A program made the translations under genes and the position numbers. From Dipteronia dyeriana (taxonomy: Eukaryota; Streptophyta; Magnoliopsida; Sapindales; Sapindaceae): a stretch of DNA of 64,000 bases. The notes under the pieces are model-generated. The model was given only the letters and a program-made list of their open reading frames with translations, was not told the DNA's origin and did no database searches. Location: contig CM065296.1 in assembly GCA_032871835.1 (NCBI GenBank), positions 1,622,001 through 1,686,000 on the forward strand, read 5' to 3'. Each line of letters opens with the position of its first letter. Positions within the stretch are counted from its first letter, which is position 1. Shown piece after piece: positions 43,901-55,990 of this stretch.

Positions 43901-44900
43901 ATAGAAATAGGGCAACGAGCTCAAGCTCGACAAGCCGTTGGTAGAGGAGCTCAACAAGGTAGAGATACAACTGAATATCCCTGAGCACAAGGTCCAAATT
44001 GGATCAAGGTTTGACCTAGAGATCAGAAAGAAACTGGTCGATTTCCTTAAAATGTATCACAACTCATTTGCTTGGATGCACGACGATATGGTGGGTATCG
44101 ATCCCGAAGTGATGGTACATCGACTACAAGTCGACCAAAATCATCCATCAGTTAAGCAGAAGAGAAGAATGTTTGCCCCAAAATGAAACAGAGTGATTAA
44201 TGAGGAAGTTTAGATGTAGATCAACATCTTTTTGGTACGAGAATTTAACTCCCCCGACTAGCTGACCAACGTCATGGTTGTCAAAAAGAAGAATGGAAAA
44301 TGGAGAGTGTGTATCGACTTCACCGACTTGATTAAGGCCTGCCTGAAGGAATCATTTCCTCTTCCACACATCAACATGTTGGTCGACGCAATGGTGAGAA
44401 ATGAACTATTGAGTTTCATGGATGCTTTTTCAAGTTACAACCAGATATTGATGCATCTGGACAATATTGAAAAGACAGTGTTCATCACAGAGCGAGGTAT
44501 ATTTTGTTATAAGGTAATAACCTTTGGACTTAAAAGTACAGGAGCAACATACCAGCGCTTGGTGAATAAAATGTTCACGGAATTGCTCTGGGACACAATG
44601 GAGGTATACATCGACGACATGATGGTCAGGTCAGGTCACCGGTAGCAAAACAGCATCTTGTGCACCTCAGGCTATTGTTCGATGTACTCGATATGTATCA
44701 CATGAAACTGAACCCAACTAAAAGTACATTTAATGTTTCCTCATGGAAATTTTTAGGGTATCTCGTCACCCATAGGGGGATCGAAGCAAACCCATAACAG
44801 ATCCAATCAATCTTGGGAATCGAGTCCTCAAAGTATGTCAAAATTGTAAAAAAACTGACAGGTCGCGTCGCTACACTTTGTTAATTTATTTCTCAATCTT
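43901..44900 (+). pseudogene. G1 reverse transcriptase
   Basis: NSFAWMHDDMVGIDPEVMVH opens the region. Then come MVVKKKNGKWRVCIDFTDLI, SFMDAFSSYNQILM (first Asp), YKVITFGLKSTGATYQRLVN and EVYIDDMMVRS with the YIDD box near 44608-44620. The thumb (HLRLLFDVLDMYHMKLNPTK) is in another frame. Stops at 44184 and 44213 separate the start from the core. Confidence 0.9.
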
Positions 44901-45890
44901 CAAAAAGATGTCAAGGATTATTCGAGACCATAAAGAAAAACAAACGGTTTGTGTGGACTGAGGATTGCAAGAAGGCCCTTAAGGACTACCTCTCACACCA
45001 CTTTTGATCTCAAAACCGGTCGATCGGGAATCGTTATACATGACTTTGCAGTGTTAGTGACGGCGGTAAGTTTTGTTTTGGTTTAGGAAGAAGGTTCGAA
45101 GCAGTTGTCTGTCTATCATGTGAGCAGGTCACTATTCGATGCGGAAACCCGACATATCCAGATGGAGAAACTGGCACTCGCACTCATTGTCACGACTAGG
45201 AAGCTTTGACTGTATTTCCAATACCATCCAATAGTGGTCTTAACAACGTACCCGTTAAAGAACATTTTCCTTAAACCGAAACTATCCGGTTGCCTGACCA
45301 AATGGGCAGTGGAACTCAGGAAGCATGACATCACCTATCAACCAAGAACTGCAATGAAAGCCCAGGTATTAGCCGATTTTGTAAACGATTTCACATCTCA
45401 CTTATCTAAACAGATCGAAAAAGTAGTGATCATTGCGATCAGCAATCCATCCCCGAGATTATAGGGGATATCTATTGACAGATCGAGCAATGCTAGAGGA
45501 AGTGGACTTGGCATTGTACTCAAATCTCCAAAAGGGATATTAATCGAACAGGCTGTCAGTTATGGTTTCAAAGCAACGAACAACGAAGCCGAATATGAGG
45601 CACCCATCACGGGAATGTCCTTAGCCGTGAGTCTGACCGTGAAAAGGATAAAGGTCAGTTGCGATTCCCAATTGATTGTACAACGGGTATGGGAACATAT
45701 AAAACAAAGGATCCTAAAATGACAGTTTATCTCGGCCTTGTACGAGAAATGAAATCAAAATTTGAAGAATTTGAGATCGAGAAAATTTCTCTAACGGAAA
45801 ATTCTCGAGCAGATTCATTGGCCAATCTCGGCTCAACAATCCAAATGACGTCCAACAAGCTGATTCCAGTTATATATCTACAATGACCTG
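44901..45890 (+). pseudogene. G1 RNase H and additional (archaeal-type) RNase H
   Basis: The first RNase H is degraded: VYHVSRSLFDAETRHIQMEK, KLSGCLTKWAVELRKHDITY and QVLADFVNDF remain. A second follows: GISIDRSSNARGSGLGIVLK (Asp), ATNNEAEYEAPITGMSLAV (Glu) and VKRIKVSCDSQLIVQ (Asp). Two RNase H domains in tandem, the second of archaeal type, is a known trait of the Tat group. Confidence 0.82.
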
Positions 45891-47160
45891 CAGTCTGGAA
45901 GGATAGGTCGATCATGGAGGTTTCAGATGTTGACAATGAGCCTAGTTGGATGACATCAATAGTCAAATACCTCGAATATGATAAACTCCCTACTAATAAG
46001 AACAAAGCAAGGAAGGTTCGAGCAAAAGCTGCCAAATTCAGGATCACCGCAGGTAAACTTTATAAACGATCTTTTTCAGTACCCTACCTTTTGTGTGTGA
46101 ACCCCTCAAAGGCTCAATCAGTACTTGAAGAGCTACATACGGGAATATGTGGAAATCATTCTGGTTCGAGGAGCTCGTCACATCGAGTGATCACTACCGG
46201 TTATTACTGGTCGATAATGAGATCAGATTCACACGAGTTCTTCAGATGATGCGATAAATGTCAGCAACATACGCACGTGTCCCATCAGCACCCCGAAAAG
46301 CTAAGTTCCATATTATCCCTTTGGCTTTTCATGAAATGGGGGATGGACATTATCGAGAAGTTACCAATTTCGAACAAGGGTTACAAGATATACGTACTTG
46401 CAATGACACACTACTTCACCAAATGGGAAAAATATCAAGGACACCAAGGTAAAAGGATTTTTTTGGAAAAACATAATTTGCAGGTTCGGAGTACCTAAGG
46501 AGATCGTGACAGATAATAGATCCCAGTTCATTAATTTTGATTTCCAAGACTTTTACGAAGATCGGGGGATAAAGATCCATTTTTTGACACCACGATATCC
46601 CTAGTTGAATGGCCAAACCGAGTAGACAAATAAAATCATAATGGGGACATTGAAGATAAAATTTGAATCTGTAAAAGGTTTATTGGCTGAAAAACTACCA
46701 GAAGTATTATGGTCATATATAACTACTGCTCGAACATCTACCAGAGCCACCTTTTTTTCTCTTGCATTCGGGTTTGAGACGGTTATCCCAACCAAGCAAC
46801 ATGTGGTTTTCTCGAGAGTCGAGCATCTTAGTGAAGATGAAAACAACTCCCTCATGACATTAGAGCTCGATCTACTTGATGAAAAAGAGATACTGCTCTA
46901 CTTTGAGTTACAGAATATCACCAATGAGTCACCCGACATTATAACAATGATGTTCATATTCAAACTTTCACCGAAGTTGATTGGGTCATATGCAGAGTCT
47001 TTCAAAACACAAAAGAACCAAATTCGGGAAAATTTGGCTCGAACTGGGAAGAGCATTTCCAGATAACTAGAGTTGTTGGACGCAGGGCATACAAAATTAG
47101 GGAGCAAGATGGTCGTGAGATCCACAATAGTTGGAACGCGCTTCACCTGAAAAGGTACTA
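45891..47160 (+). pseudogene. G1 integrase
   Basis: The HHCC zinc-binding part is in 45914-46249 and just after (LEELHTGICGNHSGSRSSSH, CDKCQQH). The core follows with WGMDIIEKLPISNKGYKIYV (first Asp), [16 protein letters not shown] (second Asp), and then LNGQTE with the catalytic Glu, just after a TAG where Gln is expected. The later part LPEVLWSYITTARTSTRATF and FSLAFGFETVIPTK is the usual C-terminal segment. The end (NSWNALHLKRYY-type, 47125-47160) closes the Pol frame. Confidence 0.88.
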
Positions 47161-48484
47161 CTTCTAGCTTATCTTGAATGCTAGATTATTTTTTCTTAAA
47201 TATAAAACTAACTCCTTATTGAGAACAACGATGATCAACAAAGGGCAATCTAGTGTCATCTGAGCTCCATCAAAAGAAACCTCAGTAGTATAAGGTTGTC
47301 AATTACAAATAAGCCCAGGGGCATTGTAAACACCACACTGTGTTGGGAAATTAACTATGTCGTGCAGGGCGAACAACAAAATGATCATGCATTCAAAGAA
47401 TCAAGTCAATCCAGTTATTCGAGAAAAAAGTACAACTTTCCTCGATACATTGATGTGCTTGTGCTATAGGGAATAGAGCCTGTCGATCCATGTCTTATCT
47501 TAGATTCGATCTGTATATATGGATAATGCTCTATGTCGAGCAATGATCAATATATATTCGACATTTTATGTAAACATTCATTATTTGTTCGCTCCAAGTC
47601 GAGCTTTGATTAATGTATGTTCGAAAGTTGTTTTAATAAGTTTGTTCGACATTTGTCTATAGTAAACTTATTCGATCTTTGTTTATTCCAAAGCTACGAC
47701 CAACGATCATTCTACAGTATCAGTTGTAAGATAGTTTAACAATTCTATAAAACGATAGTATACAAACAAATCGTCCAAACAAAATAATATATTTACAGAT
47801 TATCAAGGAGATGGCAATTATATCGTCTAAACCTCTTGATTAAACGAATGATTGATAAACGACAAACTTACTTTCATCTTGATCTATCTTACCATCTGCA
47901 CCCCTGCCCGACTGATCTGGGACATCGACTCCATCCCGCTTTTCAGCTTGTTCAAGGTCTTTCAGCTTCTTCCATAACTCCCAAACCTCGATTTCATCCT
48001 CTGGTCACTAAAAGTCGGTCTCCCCTTTAAGATACTAATGCATAAGCTCACCCCTAGTTGGATAACAACTTCATCAGTACCCTTGTCCGGTTTCTCGAGT
48101 ACATCAATGAGTATCTCATCAATATCAGATAACTTTCACTCATTCACCTTCAGAGATGCTCTCAATCGAGCATTTTCTTTTGTAGCTTTAGCGAGTTTTT
48201 CAGAGGACTAATTGGCAAGACTCTCCAAATCAGACCTTGCATTTTTAGCTTCCATTTTTAGCTTCCATTTTTAGCTTTGTGTTCAAAGAGGTGAGAATGA
48301 AGACCTTCTTGGACAAGGACTTTATATCCTTCCTTAAAAAAAGTTGGGACTGAAGAGCCTACAAATAAAAAATATATAAAGTGTTAGATTCAAACTAGTT
48401 CGATTTGAACTTAGAGAAGTTAATAATAAAGTAGAGTATAGGTAAACGAACATGGAAAGCACCTATAAGACCCTAGTCGACGAC
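47161..48484 (+). other. G1 spacer after integrase, first part
   Basis: No sense gene is seen. GTTCGA / TCGAGC-rich sequence near 47500-47700 consists of short imperfect repeats. A polypyrimidine-rich segment near 47880-48010 may belong to the antisense gene further on. Confidence 0.5.
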
Positions 48485-50433
48485 TCAAGCAGCCCATATC
48501 TGGGAGGAGCGGGCTTCATCCTCAGGGAAAAAAAGTTGATCAGCCTCATTTAGCATTGGGCCAGAATATAAGTATATGGAGATATCCGCTGAAAACCTTA
48601 CAGTCATTGCATTGGTCGAAGGCTCATCTTGGTAGGGTCGTTTCCTCATATTCTTAGCAAAAATGATGACATACTCAGTCGGGTATACCATCTTACATGG
48701 TCTACAGGCACAGGCTCTGGCTCTGGCTCATTCACGACCTTCTTCTCTACCTTGCTCAACTACCTTTTCAAGACTTCTACAGGGAAAAGAGCAACCTCAC
48801 GTTCAACATAGTCGTTACGGTGAAAGCTCGTATGTCATCAGTAACAGGGTCGATAAATTGGGTACCGTACAAAATCTCAAACCTGTACCTTATCCAAGCA
48901 ATCGTTGTCAAATCTTCAAAACGAGGATAGTGATTATCTGATCTTTCGAATGTGGTATGTTTCCACAGAGAGCTCTTCCAAACTCTTCTCCTACATAAGG
49001 ACTTTCCATCTCCTCTCCTTTGGGTCGATCGAGAGAATCATTTGAGTCCTTGTCACGTCGTCCACTCCTTGGATCGACTTTGCCTTCCCGTCCAAACCCA
49101 CTGAAACGAGTAAAAAATGAGAGGTAAGTTCAAAATAAAGTATTAATATATGATATTTAATTAGATCATACGCCCACCAGTATTGTTCCAAGTCGACCAA
49201 ACACCGCCGACCAAATCCCTTTGGGCAAACAATTATCTAGGTTTCTAGTTTTGATCCTTAGTCGTCAACTCAGATCAAATGACCTCAATGAGGAGCAGTT
49301 ATCACATATCTCCCACTGTCCTAGTCAAGCTCTTTCAGTTGGTAGGTATATAAAAAAATTTAAAAGTGAATTCAAGGTCTCTTTTCTCGATCAAAACCTC
49401 AAGACCCAACAGTATCCTTTAACCATTACGCATCAATTGGCTTGGAGCGATGTCGAAGAAGTTGAGCAATTGTCATGCAAGTGGCAGGACTAGGAACCTT
49501 AGACACATCTTGAAGAGTAAAAAATAGAAACATGTCCACCCTTTGATTAACCAGTCGCCCCGATTGTACGACGCTATTACCCGTAACTTCACCTACTCAG
49601 GGATCCCGAGTTGATATTCTAAAATTTTAAAATCTTGAGGTGATAACCTCAATGCATGATTCCTATAGCCCAATGGAGGCTTTATGTTCAATTCGCTGGG
49701 TAAAACAAGACGACCCACGACGATAGTTTGAGGTCGATCGATACCCACCTCACCTACTCCCATCTCAGTTTAGGGCTCAGCGAGGACACTTCATCATGAT
49801 TGCTAGACTCAGATGACGAATCAGATTGCTTAAGAGCAATACTGCCGGAATCGCCCTGATAGTCATTGATTATCTTCTCCAGAGACGGGTTCGAAGAGTC
49901 ATCACTTCGACTTGATATAGCTCCAAACGCTGTGGAAAAAAAAACTCAACTTTAGCGAGAAGAGATCGAGCTACCTTATTAGGGACGAGACTATTTTGAC
50001 AAAACAAAAACTATCCTAGAATTCATACAACAAATATATCTACATGAAAGTTATCGATCGAGCATTCAATTCGATCGACCATTCGAACAAACTAATCAGA
50101 TTGTTTTAAACCTAATAGAACTGCCTGGGCACGATAATGTATTTGAGCGTCTACAAACTAATGGTCGATATTTCCATAAAGGTTTATAAAGGCACTATTT
50201 CTTAATAGCCACAAACAAAGTTTTCTACTACTACGAAGTCACAAACAAGTATTCTATGAAAAAATCAAAGAAATTTGGATCAAACAAAGGAAAACAAAGA
50301 AAATCTATACAAATTCAAAGAAACCAAAGAAAAAGTATTTCAGAAAATCAACAAATGCACTTTGAATGAAATCAACAGAAAAATGAGAGAGGGTCTAAAG
50401 AAACTTACCGAAAATCGACCGTCGTGACATGAA
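48485..50433 (-). pseudogene. Antisense additional ORF of G1, with introns
   Basis: Opposite in sense to gag-pol. A possible first exon starts at 50433 (MSRRSIF) and runs straight into GGTAAGTTTC, a consensus 5' splice site. The next exon-like piece follows TTTTTTTTCCACAG near 49931 and reads AFGAISSRSDDSSNPSLEKI, then an acidic/Ser-rich SDSSSESSNHDEVSSLSP. Later pieces are PPLGYRNHALRLSPQDFKIL, CLPKGIWSAVFGRLGTI and, after another TTTCAG near 49100, SIDPKERRWKVLM; then RFEILYGTQFIDPVTDDIRA and the frame 48485-48691. Extra antisense ORFs between integrase and 3' LTR are known from Tat-group Gypsy elements. The function is unknown and the copy is broken. Confidence 0.55.
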
Positions 50434-51000
50434 AGATGGTTGAAAGTTCGTCAAAAACGCTTGAAGAACAAAACAGAGAACTTCTGAGTTTATTTTAAGC
50501 AACTCTCGCTGAAAAATTGCTTTTTGCCAAAAGTGAAACGAAAGTGAAAGGCTTTTGAGTTAATTAGAACCCACAAGACATGTGTCACGAATCTATAGGA
50601 CTCGTCGTTTCAAGTGACGGCAACTGAAAAGACATCTACCTACCCCGTGCGAATTCCAAAAGGCATCGGTTTGAATTTCTAAAACCCCAAGAAACGTGAC
50701 CATCAAGAAATCCTGTCATGTTAGCCCTAAAAAAGAGAGTTTTCTGGACTCAATGGAGTTGGGACTTTACAACTCCAACCATACTCATTGCTTGATATTC
50801 GTCATCCACCAATACTCAAAACGCTCAGTCTTCGACAATCTCAGTAAAACAAGTCAATGGCACTACCCATTTCTTGAACATCATTATGTTCAATGATGAC
50901 CAAACAAATATTTCTATTTAGCTAGACACTAATTGACAAAATCGAACCATAATCAACTCTCCAACTTGAAAACTTCGAGCTTGATGAGTGGGGGACAAAT
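50434..51000 (+). other. G1 3' non-coding end with polypurine tract
   Basis: Sequence upstream of the antisense start, then GATGAGTGGGGGACAAAT immediately before the 3' LTR, a good polypurine tract. No gene is recognised in the frames here. Confidence 0.6.
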
Positions 51001-51270
51001 TGTAGTGGACAAAAATTGGGGAACGAGCCAAATTTAGAAAACCCATCAAATAAGGCCTAGAGGATTGGCCCAAAAGCCCAAACTGGTTTAAATGGCCACC
51101 AAAACACGTCAACGCACGCAGTCAAATCAAGTTAAATCAGAAAGTTATGATTTGATGTTTCATAAAAAATATGTATTCAATTAGCATATTTAAACGAATC
51201 AAAACAGCCAATTGAATACTTAGTGATCCGTTCCCATGCGTGAATGACATTGATGTTGAGCTGGCCTAAG

Positions 51271-51334
<64 letters not shown>

Positions 51335-51616
51335 CCATTTTCTAAAGAATGGTGGATTTTTTCAAAGATTACTCTCGCGAAAGCTCTCCCTCTCTTTCTT
51401 TTCATCCTAATCTCTTCAAGGATTTATTGTGGGCCAGACCATCCACATTTATTATTGGTCACCACCCCGAGCCAAGTTGATCGTACAGCTTGCTACTTCA
51501 CGATCAACTTGACCATCGGCGATCCCCGAGTCGAGCCATAGATCCAAACCGGGCTTCGATCGAACTAGCCTAACTCAGAGCGATATCAACCAAATCTCAG
51601 TTCAACGAACAATGAT
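51001..51616 (+). repeat. G1 3' LTR, truncated by G2
   Basis: Matches 31135-31735 or so. The match stops at GAACAATGAT, where the 5' LTR goes on with CAAAACGATC; here the G2 LTR begins instead. Confidence 0.92.
51272..51330. repeat. TA microsatellite inside the G1 3' LTR
   Basis: (TA)29-30 between GGCCTAAGC and GAGACCATTTTC, in the same place as 31412-31461 in the other LTR. Confidence 0.98.
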
Positions 51617-52399
51617 TGTTGTAGGTGTAATTTAGATGGTATGACATGTTAGCAGTAGACCAGAGTCGAGGGTGCCACGTCAGCCCAAGTTAACCAAAGA
51701 AGACCTATCAAATCCCCCGTTTAAGATAATGCAAACGATCAGATAAGAAGACCCGATCAGGATTGTTAATATGGTCAGGGCAAAGGTTATGATCGGGTAA
51801 AACCGTTGATCAAGGAAAGTAAATATGGTCAGGTTTGACAGGTGTTGGTTGCATGAAACGTGGACAAAACTCAGGTTTAATGAAGTTACGACTCTAATTT
51901 ACGAAAGGAATCCAACTTGAACAAGACATCTTGAAGTACATCCTGATAAGGAAACAAGCTTCCTAATAGATATCAAAGAGTAAATTGAGCAAGAGATCTA
52001 ATGCAATTAAGATACAAGCAGCTCAAAACAAGGAAGAGAATAATATGATTCCAACAAAATAGAATTTGGTTCCATTACGGGAACTTATGTTACTTGTACA
52101 CCAATATTTAGGGTGTTATGCATGTATAAATAGACGCTAATAACACTCATAGAGGGGTGAAGACCAATTCTGTTTACGTGCGTACAAGAGAGGTTGAGTG
52201 TTGTAATAATATTTTGCATAGTGAATTTTCTCATCGCCACCGGCAACCGTGGACGTTTCTTCACCTTGGGGTTTTATCACGTAAAAAATTGTCTTCGCTT
52301 TTACCCTTTTCTCCTTTAAGCAATTTACTATTTCAATGATTTATGTTTATTTGTGTGACGCGTGATAAACTCTAATCAATCCAAAAATCACAGTCAACA
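51617..52399 (+). repeat. G2 5' LTR
   Basis: TGTTGTAGGTGTAATTTAGA to CAGTCAACA, 783 bp. A TATA box (TATAAATA) lies at 52125-52132, and GATAAA-like ends are shared with 797-1779. The segment AACGCTAGAAGGAAGGGG (52403-52420) just after it looks like a decayed primer site of the TGGCGCTAGAAGGAAGGG kind. Confidence 0.82.
52125..52132 (+). promoter_or_regulatory. TATA box in the G2 LTR
   Basis: TATAAATA followed by GACGC, in the central part of the LTR as expected for a U3 promoter. Confidence 0.6.
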
Positions 52400-52485
52400 A
52401 TTAACGCTAGAAGGAAGGGGTGAACCTCTGTCAGCATTTGGTTTGAATAATTAATTCCATAAAAAAAATTATGAAAGACGATATC

Positions 52486-54350
52486 ATGGCCACCAGTAGA
52501 GAAAGAAGTCTATCTCTGGGTAACACCGATGTCTCGCACAGCGCCAACGTCTCCAATCTTGTCGATGTCAATGTCGTTGGAGAAGATCCACTCATCTACC
52601 GGACCTGACATTGTTACATCCACAGATGTAACCGCTGGTTTTTCACCAAATGTGTTTCAGCATCCAGGAATCCCTGCGGAAAGTTATCGATGATGTCCCT
52701 AGATAGGGAATCAATATAACAACCTCTGTCAACCTGAGTTTGTCGTACCAGCTCTCTACACCGGTAGTGGCCTAGGATCCCATGGTACATTCTAAAATAG
52801 TGGCAACCACTCCAGGGGCACCTCAGAAATCTGAAAGAGATAGGACAGGGTGTCATGAAAGAAGGGAACGTTCACGCAGAAGGACGACCGCTAAGAAGAT
52901 TAAGGGACTATGGGGTATAGGGGTCCAGTTCACGAAAAGATGCGAGGAGATATGATAGTGGAGAAACCCGCCCTAAGCAAGTAGATATGCATGACGGCTA
53001 ATGGAAAAGGTCTAGCTCAGATTCAAGTGATGATGAAACTACTCCCAGAAGACACAGAAGCTAACCTCTATGGTCAGGTACAACCCATACGGTGCCCAGA
53101 TCAATGGGCAAGTCCCAAAAGATTCATACGTCTGCCAGAAATTTAACAAGCAAGAATAGCTGGAAAGGAAGCGGGAGGTCTTTCTAAGAAGAATAGAGGC
53201 TTTAGAGTGAAGACAAAACTGGGGAAACCTGCTGATCGGTAACTCCGTGAGTCCATTCGTAGATTCTATTAGGCAGACCCGTTTTTCTAAAAAAATCAGG
53301 ATGCCACATGTGGAACAATTCAAGGCCAATACTAATCCGCAAGAGCATGTCAGGATATATCAGAGCACAATGGCATAATATGATTATGATGATGCTCACA
53401 TGTGTCAGATGTTCCCACATACCTTAGGAGATCATGCATCCAGATGGTTTGGAAAACTTTCGACAGGATCCATTAGGAACTTTGAGGAACTAATACAAGT
53501 TTTCACTAGGCAGTTCATGAGGAATATCCAGCGAAGAAAATCCATATCAGCCTTGTCAACCTTAAAATAAAGGAAAGATGAGAAGTTGAAGGATTACCTA
53601 ACTAGGTTCTAACAGAAAGTTTCAGAAGTACAAGATCCCAATGATGACATAGTAGTATATGTATTTATTAATAGTCTACAGTATAACTACTTGACGCTAA
53701 GCCTGAGATAGAAGGATCGACCACCTATGCAGGGATTGTAGATTATGTCGGAGGATACGCCATGGCGGAGGAAGAATAGATAGCCCATAGTGGAAGCTCA
53801 TACATAGGGGTCGGCCCGAGAGCAGTAAAAGACCCAAAGAAGGTAACTCAAAGAATAATGGCATAGGGGACCAGAAGGGCAATAGGGGAAAGGGTAAGGA
53901 TGGACGCAAGGATGATGATAAAGATAGCAAGCACTTTAAATGGCAATACACCAATTACACCTCATTGGTTAGCAGACAAGAGGAAATCAAGAATGTCATA
54001 AAAGACAAGAATCTGTACAAAAAGCCCCTGAGATAGTCGAGCTTTACGAGGAGAGACGCCATCAAATACTGTAGATTTCACCAAGAGAATGACCATGAAA
54101 CCTCTAAGTGTTATCAGTTGAGGGATTACGTCAACAAGCTGATCAGAAAAGGGAATCTCAAGGATATGGTCATGAGAAGTGGAGATGACCAATATAATGA
54201 CACCCAGAAGGAAGAACGCAATAAAATCAAAGGAGCCTCAGAAGAAATTCAGATAGTAGGGCAATCAATACCATCTTTGGTGGGTCGTACACTTGGGGTA
54301 GCAGTCGAAAGAGAATGACCAAAGTTAAAGAAGCCACAGATGGTTAGGGA
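52486..54350 (+). pseudogene. G2 gag
   Basis: A candidate start is the ATG at 52486 (MATSRERSLSLGNTD). The capsid part is clear further on: KKIRMPHVEQFKANTNPQEH, MFPHTLGDHASRWFGKLSTG, SIRNFEELIQVFTRQF and RKDEKLKDYLTRF. At about 54070-54170 YCRFHQENDHETSKCYQLRD and LIRKGNLKDMV form the Cys/His box used by this group. There are many stops and at least three frame changes. Confidence 0.82.
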
Positions 54351-55070
54351 AATTTGGAAGTGAATTTGCTAGGCCCTGATCAGAAAAAGTTCAAGCAAGG
54401 ATTGGACCCGATAGTCTTCACCGAGACAGACACACATGGGTCGGAGGTAAGGCTGAACAATGCGATTGTTGTATCGCTTCACGTGGGTTATAGAGAAGTG
54501 AGAAGCATGTTGATCGACAATAAAAGCTCTGTAGATATCTTAAGTGTGGAAGTGTTCAACCAACTCAAATTGTTAAGAAAAGACCTTCAGTCGCTCAAGG
54601 TCCAATTGAGAGGCTTTGGGGGAGCAGAAGATAGTTGGGAACAGTGAAGCTACTTGTAGAGATTGGGAGATTTCCCTGCATCAGGATAGTATTGCTGGAT
54701 TTTACGGTCGTGAATGTGGTAAACTGGTCGTACAACGTCTTGCTAGGCAGACCTTTCCTGAACAATTCAAAAGTTATGACTACCACATATGCCCTGACAC
54801 TAAAATTCCTAACAAAAGTTGAGGTAGGTGTCATGAAAAGTTCCCAAGAGTGGGCGAGAAAAGTGAATCCGTCTATATACAGGGAAAAACCATAACCAAG
54901 CGTAATGTAGATAGATATCCAAAGAGATAAAGGAGACTCGAAAGTGGATGAAGGAGAAGCTACAGCAAAAATGTCTACCTGATTCGACCTGTACCCAAGG
55001 GAGGTATCTCTAGAAGATGGGAAAGCCTAAGAAGATGAACCAACTGTGGAAGTCATAATTGACGAGGGCA
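54351..55070 (+). pseudogene. G2 aspartic protease
   Basis: DPIVFTETDTHGSEVRLNNA and SMLIDNKSSVDILSVEVF: the active site DNGSS of the group has become DNKSS, which would inactivate it. After a frameshift near 54640 comes LLDFTVVNVVNWSYNVLLGR with PFLNNSKVMTTTYALTLKFL, the C-terminal part. Confidence 0.8.
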
Positions 55071-55990
55071 ACCCCGATTAGACCATAAAACTTAGGGCCC
55101 GGTTGACTAGAAAAATTCGGGATGGACTGGTCAGCCTGAAGGAGTACAAAGATGTGTTCGTATGGAAAAACAAAGATATACTGGGAATCGATATGAAGAT
55201 AAATTCCCACTACCTAACGGTCGATCCCAGATTGGAAACCAGTCGTCCAGAAGATAACCCGAAGAGAAGCAAGGAAATTTAGGAAGAAGTAGCAAAATTG
55301 TTAGAGGTTGGATCCATAAGGGAGGTGCAGTACGACGAATGGGTTGCCAATGTGGTGCTAGTGAAAAAAAAAAGAATGGTCAGTGGAGGATGTATGTAGA
55401 TTTCACTGACCTCAACAAAGTATGCCCAAAAGATAGCTTCTCGTTGACCCGGATCAACCAACTGATAGATGCAACGGTCGGTCATGAATTATTGATCTTC
55501 ATGGATGCTTACTCAGGTTACAACTAGATCCGAATGTTTGAGTCAGATAAAGACAAAACCTTATTCACAACCGATCAGAGGTTATACAGTTATAAAGTTA
55601 TGCCTTTTGGTCTCAAGAATACCGGGGTGACCTATTAGAGACTGGTAAATAAAATGTTCGCCCGACAGATCGGTAAAAATATGGAGGTGTACATGGACGA
55701 CGTACTGTCATAGAGCAAAACACCCGAAAAACATGCAGAAGATCTTAGGGAGACATTCGGGGTACTAAGGAAGTTTGACATGAAACTTAACCCGAAGAAG
55801 TGTGTTTTTTGAGTGCCTTCAGGAAGATTCCTCGGTTTCCAAGTTCTTCAAAGGGGAATTGAAGTAAACCCTAAAAAGATAAAAGCATTGGAGGAGATGA
55901 GGTCCCCAATAACCCTAAAAGAAATTCAAAGGCTAACGAGCAGCTTATCATCCCTAAATCAATTCATTAGCAAGTCGACAGACAAATGAT
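55071..55990 (+). pseudogene. G2 reverse transcriptase
   Basis: LTRKIRDGLVSLKEYKDVFV opens the region, then WRMYVDFTDLNKVCPKDSFS, LIFMDAYSGYN, a TAG in place of Gln, SYKVMPFGLKNTGVTY, another TAG in place of Gln, RLVNKMFARQIGKNMEVYMD with the YMDD box at about 55690-55700, and FDMKLNPKKCVF. The catalytic acids remain. Stops make it untranslatable as a whole. Confidence 0.9.

Larger units (their letters stand above)
31135..51616 (+). mobile_element. Tat-like Gypsy retrotransposon G1 (nested host element)
   Basis: 5' LTR is 31135-31838 plus about 41521-41675, split by Copia-2. The 3' LTR starts at 51001 and is cut at 51616 by G2. A primer site of the type TGGCRCCCACCGTG follows the 5' LTR, and a polypurine tract (GAGTGGGGGACAAAT) precedes the 3' LTR. 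The pol order protease, RT, RNase H, extra RNase H, integrase and a 3.8-kb spacer after integrase define the Tat group of plant Gypsy elements. Without the insertion it is about 10.8 kb in this window. Every gene carries stops. Confidence 0.9.
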
